Positions 1-6,650 of a stretch of 10,342 bases of DNA are shown piece after piece (position 1 is the stretch's first letter; every line of letters begins with the position of its first letter). The translations under genes were made by a program, and so were the position numbers. Source of the stretch: Mariprofundales bacterium. Its GTDB lineage: Bacteria; Pseudomonadota; Zetaproteobacteria; Mariprofundales; S012-25. The DNA is taken from assembly GCA_015487905.1 (NCBI GenBank), contig WFOX01000254.1, forward strand, positions 1 to 10,342, read 5' to 3'. The notes beneath the pieces were generated by a model. The model searched no databases and was not told the DNA's origin. It saw nothing but the letters and a program-made list of their open reading frames with translations.

Positions 1-18
1 AGCCCGATCACGGCATGT

Positions 19-819
19 TCAAACATCGCGCACCCTCACATCCAGGCGATCCCGCAGCGCATCACCAAAGAGGTTGGCGGCAAGCACAAGCCCGAATAGC
101 ACAAGCCCGGGCCAAAACGCAAGCACGGGATGCACGAGCAAGTAGGCCGTGCCCTCGCGGATCATGCCACCCAAGGATGGTGCAGGCGGCGGCGTGCCCA
201 GCCCCAGAAACGAAAGCCCCGCTTCGCCGAGCACGGCGGCGGCAAGCCCGAAGCTCGCTTCCACGATCAAGGGCGCGGCGGCGTTTGGCAATAGATGCAC
301 CAAGCCGATGCGCCAAAGCGGGCAGCCGAGCGCGCGCGCAGCCTCCAGCATCGGGCTTGCGAGCAGCGAAAGCGCTTGCGCGCGCGCAAGGCGCGCAAAG
401 CCGCACCAGCCCGTGGCCGCAAGCGCAAGCACGAGCCGATCCGGGCCTGGGCCGAGCGCCGCCGCAAGCCCCATCGCGAGCAGAAGCCCCGGAAACGCAA
501 GCACGATGTCCGTTGCGCGCATCATGAGTGCGTCTATGCGCGGCCCGCCAAGCGCCGCCGCAAAGCCCACGAAGGTGCCGAATGCGCCTGCAAGCAGCAC
601 GACCGCACCCGCAATCGCAAGCGAAAGCTTGGTGCCTGCGGCCAGCCGCGCAAGCAGATCGCGCCCCAGCGCATCGCAGCCCAACGGATGCGCGGCTGAG
701 GGCGCGCACAGCGCGGCCTGAAGATCCACGGCCAGCGGATCGCGCGAAACCGCTGCATCACCTGCAAGCACGAGCGCGGCAGGCGCAAGCGCAAGCAAGA
801 TCGCCAGCGTGCGGCTCAT
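19..819 (-). CDS. ABC transporter permease, DppC/OppC type (oligopeptide/dipeptide/nickel family)
   Basis: This is an inner-membrane permease subunit of a peptide-type ABC importer, 266 residues. Visible family marks are the HPLGCDALGRDLLAR segment (residues 44-58), which opens the conserved DppC core, then hydrophobic spans at about 65-90, 103-123, 127-150, 183-205 and 235-252. The EAA coupling loop that contacts the ATPase is EAARALGCPLWRIGLVHLLPN-like (159-179), and a GEAGLSFLGLG motif follows at 198-208. The start at 819 is chosen because its ATG overlaps the TGA of the upstream permease gene (ATGA) and gives an N-terminal hydrophobic segment; a longer frame to 981 would lie inside that gene. 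No Shine-Dalgarno is visible, so translational coupling is likely. At 266 residues it is on the short side for the family. The substrate cannot be told from the sequence: peptides, nickel or other small solutes are all possible. ATPase genes would be expected beyond position 1. Confidence 0.93.
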   Translation of the reverse strand: MSRTLAILLALAPAALVLAGDAAVSRDPLAVDLQAALCAPSAAHPLGCDALGRDLLARLAAGTKLSLAIAGAVVLLAGAFGTFVGFAAALGGPRIDALMMRATDIVLAFPGLLLAMGLAAALGPGPDRLVLALAATGWCGFARLARAQALSLLASPMLEAARALGCPLWRIGLVHLLPNAAAPLIVEASFGLAAAVLGEAGLSFLGLGTPPPAPSLGGMIREGTAYLLVHPVLAFWPGLVLFGLVLAANLFGDALRDRLDVRVRDV

Positions 820-1742
820 CCGTGTCGCCCGCGCTGGCGCGGATCGGCCAGTTGCGCCAACAAGTCGGCGGCAAGATTGGCGAGCACATAGCCGCCTGCG
901 ATCACAAGCATGCAGCCTTGCACGAGCGGGAAATCGCGTGCGGCAAGGGCATGCACGAAGAGTTCCCCCACGCCCGGCCAATCAAACACGACCTCAGTGA
1001 TCACGGCTCCGCCCAAAAGCGCGCCCATTTGCAACCCGAAGACCGTGATCACGGGCGGCGCGGCCAGGCGCGCGATGTGCCGCAGCCAAAGCTCGCGTTC
1101 GTTTGCGCCGAATGCGCGCGCCGTGCGCATGCACTCGTGTGCGGCGGCCTCCAAAAGGCTTGCGCGCATCATGCGCATGAGTCCGGCGGCCAGCGCCGTG
1201 CCGAGCGTGAGCGCAGGAAGCACGATGGAGCTTGGCGATTCCCGACCGGAGACGGGCAGCCAGCCCAGCCAAAGCGCAAACACGAGCATCAGCATCGGCC
1301 CGAGCCAAAAGTTCGGGATGGACACGCCGACCAGCGAAAGCGCGCTTGCAAGCGTGTCCGCCGCGCGGCCGCGACGGCGGGCGGCAAGCAGTGCAAGAGG
1401 CGTTGCGATGCACAGCGCCAAGGCAAGGCTTGCGGCGGCAAGCTCTAAGGTTGCGGGCAGGCGCTCGGCAAGGTGCGCAAGCACAGGCCGCCCATCCTGC
1501 ACGGAGACCCCCCAGCGCCCCGTCATCACCTCGCCGAAAAAGCGCAGATATTGCACCCAAAGCGGCTGATCCAGCCCGAGCGCATGGGCAAGCCGCGCCC
1601 GATCCGCGGGCAAGGCGCGCTCGCCGAGCATCGCCTCTATGGGATCGCCGGGCACCACGCGCACGAGCACGAAGACGAGCGTGAGCACGCCCCAGATCGT
1701 CGGCAATGCCCAAAGCAGCCTGCGCAGCAGCCAAACGAGCAT
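816..1742 (-). CDS. ABC transporter permease, DppB/OppB type
   Basis: This is the second inner-membrane permease of the same importer, 308 residues. The N-terminus (LLRRLLWALPTIWGVLTLVF, residues 5-24) and the following RVVPGDP (28-34) are classic DppB features. So are GRWGVS (75-80), the span starting at LVGVSIPNFWLG (137-148) and a WLPVSG loop (161-166). The EAA loop is at about 198-222 (EAAAHECMRTARAFGANERE). The C-terminal FDWPGVGELFVHALAARDFP (253-272) matches the conserved end of the family. The start at 1742 places the usual N-terminal membrane segment at the correct distance, but no Shine-Dalgarno precedes it. It follows nspC by 52 bases on the same strand; that gap holds no convincing promoter or terminator that I can see. 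A binding-protein gene commonly precedes dppB, and here nspC takes that position. Confidence 0.94.
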   Translation of the reverse strand: MLVWLLRRLLWALPTIWGVLTLVFVLVRVVPGDPIEAMLGERALPADRARLAHALGLDQPLWVQYLRFFGEVMTGRWGVSVQDGRPVLAHLAERLPATLELAAASLALALCIATPLALLAARRRGRAADTLASALSLVGVSIPNFWLGPMLMLVFALWLGWLPVSGRESPSSIVLPALTLGTALAAGLMRMMRASLLEAAAHECMRTARAFGANERELWLRHIARLAAPPVITVFGLQMGALLGGAVITEVVFDWPGVGELFVHALAARDFPLVQGCMLVIAGGYVLANLAADLLAQLADPRQRGRHG

Positions 1743-1794
1743 GATGGTGGGGTTCTGATATGTGCGCGCGCTGCGTGCAAGCCCGGAAAAAGGA

Positions 1795-2964
1795 CTAGCT
1801 CATGCGCGCTTTGTAATCGGCATAGGTGAAACGGCGCACGATCTCCAGCCTTCCGTCCTCATGCAGAATCGCAAGATCGGGATGGCGCACGCCGTTGAAC
1901 ATCGTCGTCTTCACGACCGTATAATGGGCCATGTCGGCAAACACAAGCCGCGCACCCGGGGCAAGCGGCTCGTCAAAGCTGTAAATGCCGATCTCATCGC
2001 CGGCCAAGCATGTGGGGCCGCCGAGACGATAGGTGTAGGGCTTCTCATGCGGCTCGCCTGCGCCGACGATCTCGGGCCGATAGGGCATTTCCAGCACATC
2101 CGGCATGTGGGCCGTGGCCGAGACGTCCAAGATCGCCGCGGGCAGTTCATCGGTTTCTACGACATCCAGCACGCTGGCCACGAGCACGCCCGCCTCCCAG
2201 ACGAACGCGCCGCCCGGCTCCAAATACACGGCCTCCAGCGGCCAGCGCGCGCGGAATGCGCGCAGGCGCGCAATCCAAGCCTCCAAATCGTAGTCCGCAT
2301 GGGTCATGAGATGCCCGCCGCCCAGATTCACCCAGGCCACGCGCGCAAGCCAATCCGCAAAGTGCGCCTCCAACGCATCCACAAGGCGGATGGAGGAAGC
2401 GTGCAGGTTTTCGCAAAGCGCATGTGCATGCAGCCCTTCCATGCGCGCAAGTCGCGTGCGTTCTTTGGCGAGCACCTCGGCGCGCGCGCCCAGCCGCGAG
2501 CCGCGCCGACAGGGGTTGTAGATCTCGGTTTCCACCTCGTGCAGCCCGGGATTCACGCGCAAGCCAAGCGAGCATCCCGCAAGCGCATCGGCAAAGCGCG
2601 CAAGCTGGCTTGGGGAGTTGAAGACGACATGATCGCAAAGCGCGCGGATGCTTGGCACCTCATCGGCGCGATAAGCGGGCGCATAGATGTGCACCTCGCC
2701 TCCGAAGGTTTCGCGCGCAAGCTCGGCTTCCCAAATGGAGCTTGCCGCACAACCTGCCGCGACCTCCCGAATCGGCGCAAACGCGCGCCACATCGCAAAG
2801 CCTTTGAGCGCAAGCAGCACGCGCACATCGGCTTGTTCCGAGACATACGCAATGCGCGCAAGGTTTTGCCGCAGCCGCTGCATGTCCAGCACGAAACAAG
2901 GGGAGGGGGTCTCGGGCGGCAGACTTGCGGCGATCTCAGCGGCGCTGCGCAGGCGTTCCTTCAT
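1795..2964 (-). CDS. nspC: carboxynorspermidine/carboxyspermidine decarboxylase
   Basis: This PLP enzyme of the alanine-racemase/ornithine-decarboxylase fold removes CO2 from carboxy(nor)spermidine, the last step of the carboxyspermidine route to spermidine or norspermidine. It acts in the cytoplasm and has 389 residues. Marks include PSPCFVLD (20-27), ALKGFAMW with the PLP lysine K54 (52-59) and FGGEVHIYAPAY (87-98). Further on are VNLGGGH (212-218), SATAHMPDVLEMPYRPEI (282-299), GGPTCLAGD with the active-site cysteine C319 (315-323) and DMAHYTVVKTTMFNG (344-358). These are diagnostic of NspC rather than of lysine or ornithine decarboxylases. The ATG at 2964 is chosen because homology begins about 18 residues in; a longer frame to 3201 would run into the divergent gene. 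Where I expect EPGEA, this protein reads EPGGA (249-253). The usual partner, carboxyspermidine dehydrogenase, is not in the window. Two ABC permeases follow on the same strand. Confidence 0.95.
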   Translation of the reverse strand: MKERLRSAAEIAASLPPETPSPCFVLDMQRLRQNLARIAYVSEQADVRVLLALKGFAMWRAFAPIREVAAGCAASSIWEAELARETFGGEVHIYAPAYRADEVPSIRALCDHVVFNSPSQLARFADALAGCSLGLRVNPGLHEVETEIYNPCRRGSRLGARAEVLAKERTRLARMEGLHAHALCENLHASSIRLVDALEAHFADWLARVAWVNLGGGHLMTHADYDLEAWIARLRAFRARWPLEAVYLEPGGAFVWEAGVLVASVLDVVETDELPAAILDVSATAHMPDVLEMPYRPEIVGAGEPHEKPYTYRLGGPTCLAGDEIGIYSFDEPLAPGARLVFADMAHYTVVKTTMFNGVRHPDLAILHEDGRLEIVRRFTYADYKARMS

Positions 2965-3053
2965 GGGCGCGCAAGCATAGCAAGGGGCATGCCCGGGCGC
3001 GAATGCGGCAAAGCCAAAAAGACGCAGGCCCTGCGCGCCGATAGCGTTGCGCC
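2965..3053. promoter_or_regulatory. divergent intergenic region between nspC and the TauE/SafE gene
   Basis: These 89 bases must carry the start signals of both divergent genes. On the minus strand an extended -10-like element, TGCTATGCT (2974-2982), lies only about 10 bases upstream of the nspC ATG, so a transcript from it would be nearly leaderless; no matching -35 is evident. On the plus strand no clear -10 is visible. A perfect 13-base inverted repeat, CGCAGG-C-CCTGCG, sits at 3023-3035 and could be an operator or a small hairpin. Neither gene has a Shine-Dalgarno. The assignments within the region are tentative. Confidence 0.35.
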
Positions 3054-3827
3054 GTGCTGGCAAGCGTGTTGCTCGGTTGCGCAGGCGGGCTGCTTGCGGG
3101 TCTGCTCGCGGGGCTTGGGGGGTTAGGCGGCGGCATCGTCTATACGCCGCTGTTTGCATGGCGGCTTGCCGATGCACCGATCGCCGTGCCGGTGTTTGCA
3201 AGCCTTACGGCCACGGCGCTCACAGGGGCCGCCGGCGCTTGGGCGCACGCAAGGCTCGGGCACTTGCAGCCCCGGCTTTTGCTGCGCGTGGTGCCGTTGC
3301 TGGTGCTTGGCGCAGGCGCAGGGCTTGCAAGCACGCTCGTGCTCGCGCGCCCCTTGGTGCTGGCTGCGATGGCGGCGCTGGATCTCTGGATGGCGGCGAC
3401 ACTCAATGGGCCGCGCCGTGTCCATGCGCGGCCTTGGCTTGTGTGGTTTGTGCTGCCGATCGGTTTTGTCTCCGGCATGCTCGGCATCGGCGGCGGCACG
3501 ATGCTTGTGCCGCTTTTGCTGCGCATGGGCGCGCCGCTGGCGGCGGCCGTGGGCACGGCCTCTGTGGCGGGCTTTGCGATGGCGCTGCTTGCGCTTGCGC
3601 TCAATCTGCTGGCCGGCTTTGCGCACTGGAAGGCCTTGCTTGCGCCGTATGCTGCGGATCTTTTGGCGCTGTGGCTTGGGGTGGCGCTGCTTGTGCCGCC
3701 AGCCACACGCGCAGGCGCGCGCCTGCATACGCGGGCGCCGGATGCGGCGCGCACGGCCCTGCGCGTGGTGCTCGTGGCGCTTGCCCTCTTGCTTCTGACC
3801 GCGGCCGTGCGCGAGGGCTTGGTTTGA
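3054..3827 (+). CDS. TauE/SafE-family sulfite/organic anion exporter (membrane protein)
   Basis: This polytopic inner-membrane protein has 257 residues, typical for the TauE/SafE (DUF81) family, whose members are linked to export of sulfite, sulfoacetate or other organic anions. It shows the two-fold internal repeat of the family: GLGGLGGGIVYTPLF at 20-34 and GMLGIGGGTMLVPLL at 141-155, each opening a half with about four membrane segments. Hydrophobic spans run through most of the protein (about 4-35, 44-63, 76-97, 101-115, 128-155, 165-187, 196-215, 236-251). The start is a GTG at 3054, chosen because it places the first glycine-rich repeat at the usual distance. No Shine-Dalgarno precedes it; GTG at 3066 is an alternative. 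It is divergent from nspC and ends 64 bases before the aminotransferase gene. The substrate cannot be deduced, and no sulfur or taurine genes are nearby. Confidence 0.9.
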   Translation: MLASVLLGCAGGLLAGLLAGLGGLGGGIVYTPLFAWRLADAPIAVPVFASLTATALTGAAGAWAHARLGHLQPRLLLRVVPLLVLGAGAGLASTLVLARPLVLAAMAALDLWMAATLNGPRRVHARPWLVWFVLPIGFVSGMLGIGGGTMLVPLLLRMGAPLAAAVGTASVAGFAMALLALALNLLAGFAHWKALLAPYAADLLALWLGVALLVPPATRAGARLHTRAPDAARTALRVVLVALALLLLTAAVREGLV

Positions 3828-3852
3828 CCCCTTGAGGGCGATACCTAGTATC
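3824..3852 (+). promoter_or_regulatory. sigma70-type promoter of the aminotransferase-serA-hisZ-purA operon, with inverted repeat over the -10
   Basis: A -35-like TTGACC (3824-3829) and a -10-like TAGTAT (3846-3851) are separated by 16 bases, which predicts a transcription start near 3858 and a leader of about 34 bases. The -35 lies across the stop codon of the preceding exporter gene. A perfect inverted repeat, GATAC-CTA-GTATC (3840-3852), is centred on the -10 and is well placed for a repressor. This is pattern matching by eye; the spacing and -35 are good and the -10 matches 4 of 6 consensus bases. Confidence 0.5.
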
Positions 3853-3864
3853 CCTGCGCGTTTG

Positions 3865-3877
3865 TTGGGAATCCCAA
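3865..3877 (+). promoter_or_regulatory. inverted repeat in the operon leader, just before the ribosome binding site
   Basis: TTGGGA-A-TCCCAA is a perfect 6-1-6 inverted repeat. It falls in the predicted leader, a few bases before the AAGGAG ribosome binding site. It could be a second operator half or a small translational hairpin. It is not followed by a T run, so it is not an intrinsic terminator. Confidence 0.35.
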
Positions 3878-3883
3878 GCGGAG

Positions 3884-3889
3884 AAGGAG
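3884..3889 (+). promoter_or_regulatory. ribosome binding site deciding the aminotransferase start
   Basis: AAGGAG lies 2 bases before the ATG at 3892. The purine-rich run (GAGAAGGAG) favours this ATG over an in-frame TTG at 3832, which lies within the promoter region. Confidence 0.7.
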
Positions 3890-3891
3890 CG

Positions 3892-5052
3892 ATGCTGAAG
3901 CACTACCTGCTTTCCCCGGGCCCCACGGCGGTGCCCGAGCGCGTGCAGCTTGCGATGGCGGCCCCGATGATCCATCACCGCACGCCGCAGTTTTCGCGCA
4001 TTTTTGCAGAGACGCGCGAGATGCTGCGTGAGGTCTTCCAAACCGAACAAGATCCGATTTTGCTCGCCGCAAGCGGCACGGGCGCGATGGAGGCAGCGCT
4101 TGTGAATGTGTGTTCGCCCGGCGATGTCGTGATCTATGTCAACGGCGGCAAGTTCGGCGAGCGCTGGGGCAAGATCGCGCAAAAGCACGGGCTTGTGCCC
4201 GTGGAGATCGCCGTGGAATGGGGCGAGGCCGTGGATCCGGCGGCGATTGAAAAGGCGCTTGCCGAGCATCCTGAAGCGCGCGCCGTGTGCGTGCAGGCAT
4301 CCGAAACCTCCACGACGACCGAGCATCCCGTGCGCGAGATCGCCGAGATCGTTGCGCGCCATGAGAACACGGTGCTCATCGTGGATGCGATCACGGCGCT
4401 CGGGGTTGTGGATCTGCCGATGGACGCTTGGGGATTGGATGCGGTCGTCGCAGGTTCGCAAAAGGCCTTCATGCTTCCGCCTGGGCTTGCGATGATCGCC
4501 TGCTCCGAAAAATACTGGCGGCTTGCTGAGGGGGCGCGCTGCGGGCGGTTTTATTTTGATCTTCTTGCCGAGCGCAAGGCTCAGGCGAAGGGGTCGGACA
4601 CGACGGCTTGGACGCCTGCGGTGTCGTTGATCCGCGGTCTGCACGAAGTGCTGCGCATGATGTTGGAAGAGGGCCTGGACAAGCTCTTTGCGCGGCATGC
4701 GCTTTTGGCAGAGGCGGCACGCGCAGGCGTGCAGGCGCTGGGCCTTCGGCTTATCTCCAAGCGGCCGGCGACGAGTGCAACGGGCGCATTCGTTCCCGAT
4801 GGCATTGCCGGCGGCGCGTTCGTGAAATACTTGCGCGATAAGATGGGCGTGACCTTCGCAGGCGGCCAAGACCGCTTCAAGGGCAAGATCGTGCGCATCG
4901 CGCATCTCGGCTATTACGATGTCTTTGACATCGTGATTGCGATGGCGGCGCTGGAGATGGCGCTGGCGCGCTTCGGCCATCCCGTCCAGTTCGGTTCCGG
5001 TGTCGCCGCAGCCGAGCGCGTGCTCATGAGGCGCCTTCCGGAGGTGGCATGA
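3892..5052 (+). CDS. class V aminotransferase (alanine/serine-glyoxylate type; probable phosphoserine aminotransferase role)
   Basis: This cytoplasmic PLP enzyme of fold type I, class V, has 386 residues. It starts with LLSPGPTAVPERV (6-18), the usual opening of the AGT/SgaA family. PLP-contacting motifs are SGTGAMEA (61-68), ETST (138-141), IVDAITALG with the PLP-ring aspartate D165 (163-171) and SQKAFMLPPGLA with the Schiff-base lysine K191 (189-200). The C-terminal RIAHLGYYD segment carries the expected carboxylate-binding region. The position after ETST, usually glycine, is threonine here. It is the first gene of the operon and overlaps serA by ATGA. Automated annotation would probably say alanine-glyoxylate or serine-pyruvate aminotransferase. 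Coupling to serA suggests instead the conversion of 3-phosphohydroxypyruvate to phosphoserine with glutamate. The family call is seen in the sequence; the substrate is inferred from context. Confidence 0.92.
   Translation: MLKHYLLSPGPTAVPERVQLAMAAPMIHHRTPQFSRIFAETREMLREVFQTEQDPILLAASGTGAMEAALVNVCSPGDVVIYVNGGKFGERWGKIAQKHGLVPVEIAVEWGEAVDPAAIEKALAEHPEARAVCVQASETSTTTEHPVREIAEIVARHENTVLIVDAITALGVVDLPMDAWGLDAVVAGSQKAFMLPPGLAMIACSEKYWRLAEGARCGRFYFDLLAERKAQAKGSDTTAWTPAVSLIRGLHEVLRMMLEEGLDKLFARHALLAEAARAGVQALGLRLISKRPATSATGAFVPDGIAGGAFVKYLRDKMGVTFAGGQDRFKGKIVRIAHLGYYDVFDIVIAMAALEMALARFGHPVQFGSGVAAAERVLMRRLPEVA
5040..5045 (+). promoter_or_regulatory. serA ribosome binding site inside the aminotransferase gene
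   Basis: GGAGGT lies within the last codons of the aminotransferase, 3 bases before the serA ATG at 5049. It supports both this start and independent initiation at the ATGA overlap. Confidence 0.7.
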
Positions 5053-6638
5053 AGCCGCGCGTGTGGATCGCGGACAAGCTCTCGGAAAAGGCGTTGGAGG
5101 TCTTTCGCGCGCGCGGCATTGAGGCGATCTATGCGCCGGCGCTGTCCGAGGAGGACAAGCTTAGGCTTGTGGAGGATGTGGACGGCATCGCCGTGCGCTC
5201 GGCGACGAAGGTAAAAGGCGAGTTGCTTGCGCGCGCGAAGCGCCTCAAGGTCGTCGGGCGCGCGGGCATCGGCGTGGACAACATTGATGTGGAAACCTGC
5301 TCGCGGCGTGGCATCGTCGTGATGAACACGCCGCACGGCAACGCCGTGACGACGGCGGAGCTTGCGGTGGCGATGATCTGTGCTGCCGCGCGCATGATCC
5401 CGCAGGCCAATGCCTCCACGAAGGCCGGTAAATGGGAAAAGCAGCGCTTTTTGGGCGTGGAGCTTACGGGCAAGACGGCGGGGGTGATCGGCGCGGGCAA
5501 TATCGGCGCGATCGTCTGCGAGCGCCTGCGTGGGCTCGGCATGCAGGTGATCGTCTATGATCCTTTTATTTCGGATGAGCGCGCCGAGGCCTTGGGCGTG
5601 GAGAAGGTGGAAAGCCTAAAAGTGCTTGTGGAGCGCGCGGATGTGATCACCGTGCATGTGCCGCTCACCGCGCAAACGCGGCATTTGATCAACGGCAAGT
5701 TGCTTGCGCATGTGAAACCCGGCGCCATCCTCGTCAATTGCGCGCGCGGCGGGGTGGTGGATGAAAAGGCGCTGGCTAAGGCGCTGCAAACGGGGCGCCT
5801 GCGTGCCGCCGCCGTGGATGTCTATGAAACCGAGCCGCCGCCTGCGGATCACCCGCTGCTTCAGCTGGATAACTGCATCTGCACGCCGCACATCGGCGCT
5901 TCCACCGTGGAGGCGCAAGAGAATGTGGCTGTGCAGATCGCCGAGCAGATGGCGGACTATTTGCTTTTGGGGGTTGTGCGCAACGCCGTGAACATGCCCT
6001 CGTTGAGCGAGGAGGAGCGGCGCAGGCTCGCGCCGTTTTTGCGCCTTGCGCGCGCGCTCGGGCGCTTTGCGGGCGAAGCGCTGGGCCCGGGCTATGCGCG
6101 CGTGCGCATCGCATTGGAGGGGGATGCCGCGCGCATCCAGCGGCGGCTCGTCGTGCATGAGCTGCTTTGCGGGCTTTTGCAGGGCGTCATGGACGAGGTC
6201 AATGCCGTGAATGCGCCGATGATCGCGCGCGAGCGCGGCATTGTCGTGGAGGAAACGGCGCGCGAGGAATCGGGCTCGTTTCGCTCGCTCGTGCGGCTTT
6301 CCGTAGAAGGCGACGGCGGCGCGATAGAGGTCGCGGGCGCGCTGTTTGACGGCGTGCGCCCGCGCATCGTGCTCGTGGACGGCTGCGAGCTGGAGGCTGC
6401 GCCGGAGGGCGAGATCGTCTTCATCCGCAATCGCGATCGTCCAGGTGTCATCGCCGATGTCGGGCGCGCGCTGGCAGAGGCCGGCATCAACATCGCGGAC
6501 TTCCGCTTGGGAAGGCGCGCGCCGGGCGGAGAGGCGGTGGCGCTCGTGCGCGTGGATGCCGCGCCCTCGGAAGAGGTGCTTGCCAAGATCGCGGCGCTGC
6601 CGGACATCTTGCGCGTGCGTCGTATCTCGTTGGGCTAG
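5049..6638 (+). CDS. serA: D-3-phosphoglycerate dehydrogenase (long form with C-terminal ACT domain)
   Basis: It oxidises 3-phosphoglycerate to 3-phosphohydroxypyruvate with NAD+, the first committed step of serine synthesis, in the cytoplasm. At 529 residues it matches the long form found in many bacteria and mammals. The substrate-binding domain is at about 1-97 and 285-310, with GRAGIGVDNID at 70-80. The NAD-binding Rossmann domain is at about 98-284, with GAGNIG (148-153) and the ribose-binding D171. The catalytic set is R233 in CARGG, E262 in VYETEPP and H281 in TPHIGAST. An intervening allosteric domain occupies about 320-450, and an ACT domain fills about 455-529 (NRDRPGVIADVG, then AGINIADFRLGR). 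The ACT domain implies serine feedback, as is known for the family. It overlaps the aminotransferase by ATGA and ends 12 bases before hisZ. Identification is very secure. Confidence 0.98.
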   Translation: MKPRVWIADKLSEKALEVFRARGIEAIYAPALSEEDKLRLVEDVDGIAVRSATKVKGELLARAKRLKVVGRAGIGVDNIDVETCSRRGIVVMNTPHGNAVTTAELAVAMICAAARMIPQANASTKAGKWEKQRFLGVELTGKTAGVIGAGNIGAIVCERLRGLGMQVIVYDPFISDERAEALGVEKVESLKVLVERADVITVHVPLTAQTRHLINGKLLAHVKPGAILVNCARGGVVDEKALAKALQTGRLRAAAVDVYETEPPPADHPLLQLDNCICTPHIGASTVEAQENVAVQIAEQMADYLLLGVVRNAVNMPSLSEEERRRLAPFLRLARALGRFAGEALGPGYARVRIALEGDAARIQRRLVVHELLCGLLQGVMDEVNAVNAPMIARERGIVVEETAREESGSFRSLVRLSVEGDGGAIEVAGALFDGVRPRIVLVDGCELEAAPEGEIVFIRNRDRPGVIADVGRALAEAGINIADFRLGRRAPGGEAVALVRVDAAPSEEVLAKIAALPDILRVRRISLG

Positions 6639-6650
6639 CCGGGTTTTGAT

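Noticed and set aside
1..11. Possible GTG start of a next minus-strand gene (ABC ATPase) at position 11
   Set aside because: Only three codons are visible, with no Shine-Dalgarno; too little to call.
528..1448. 306-codon plus-strand frame opposite the permease genes
   Set aside because: Arg/His-rich shadow without a start signal; the permeases on the other strand have clear EAA loops and membrane segments.
1786..1790. Short T run (minus strand) just after the nspC stop as a possible terminator
   Set aside because: No GC-rich hairpin directly precedes it, so it is not a credible intrinsic terminator.
1762..3126. 454-codon plus-strand frame opposite nspC
   Set aside because: NspC on the minus strand has full-length family motifs; this frame shows none and would run into the exporter gene.
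3601..4980. 459-codon frame antisense to the exporter and aminotransferase
   Set aside because: Same basic, low-complexity composition; it overlaps two well-supported genes and the promoter region.
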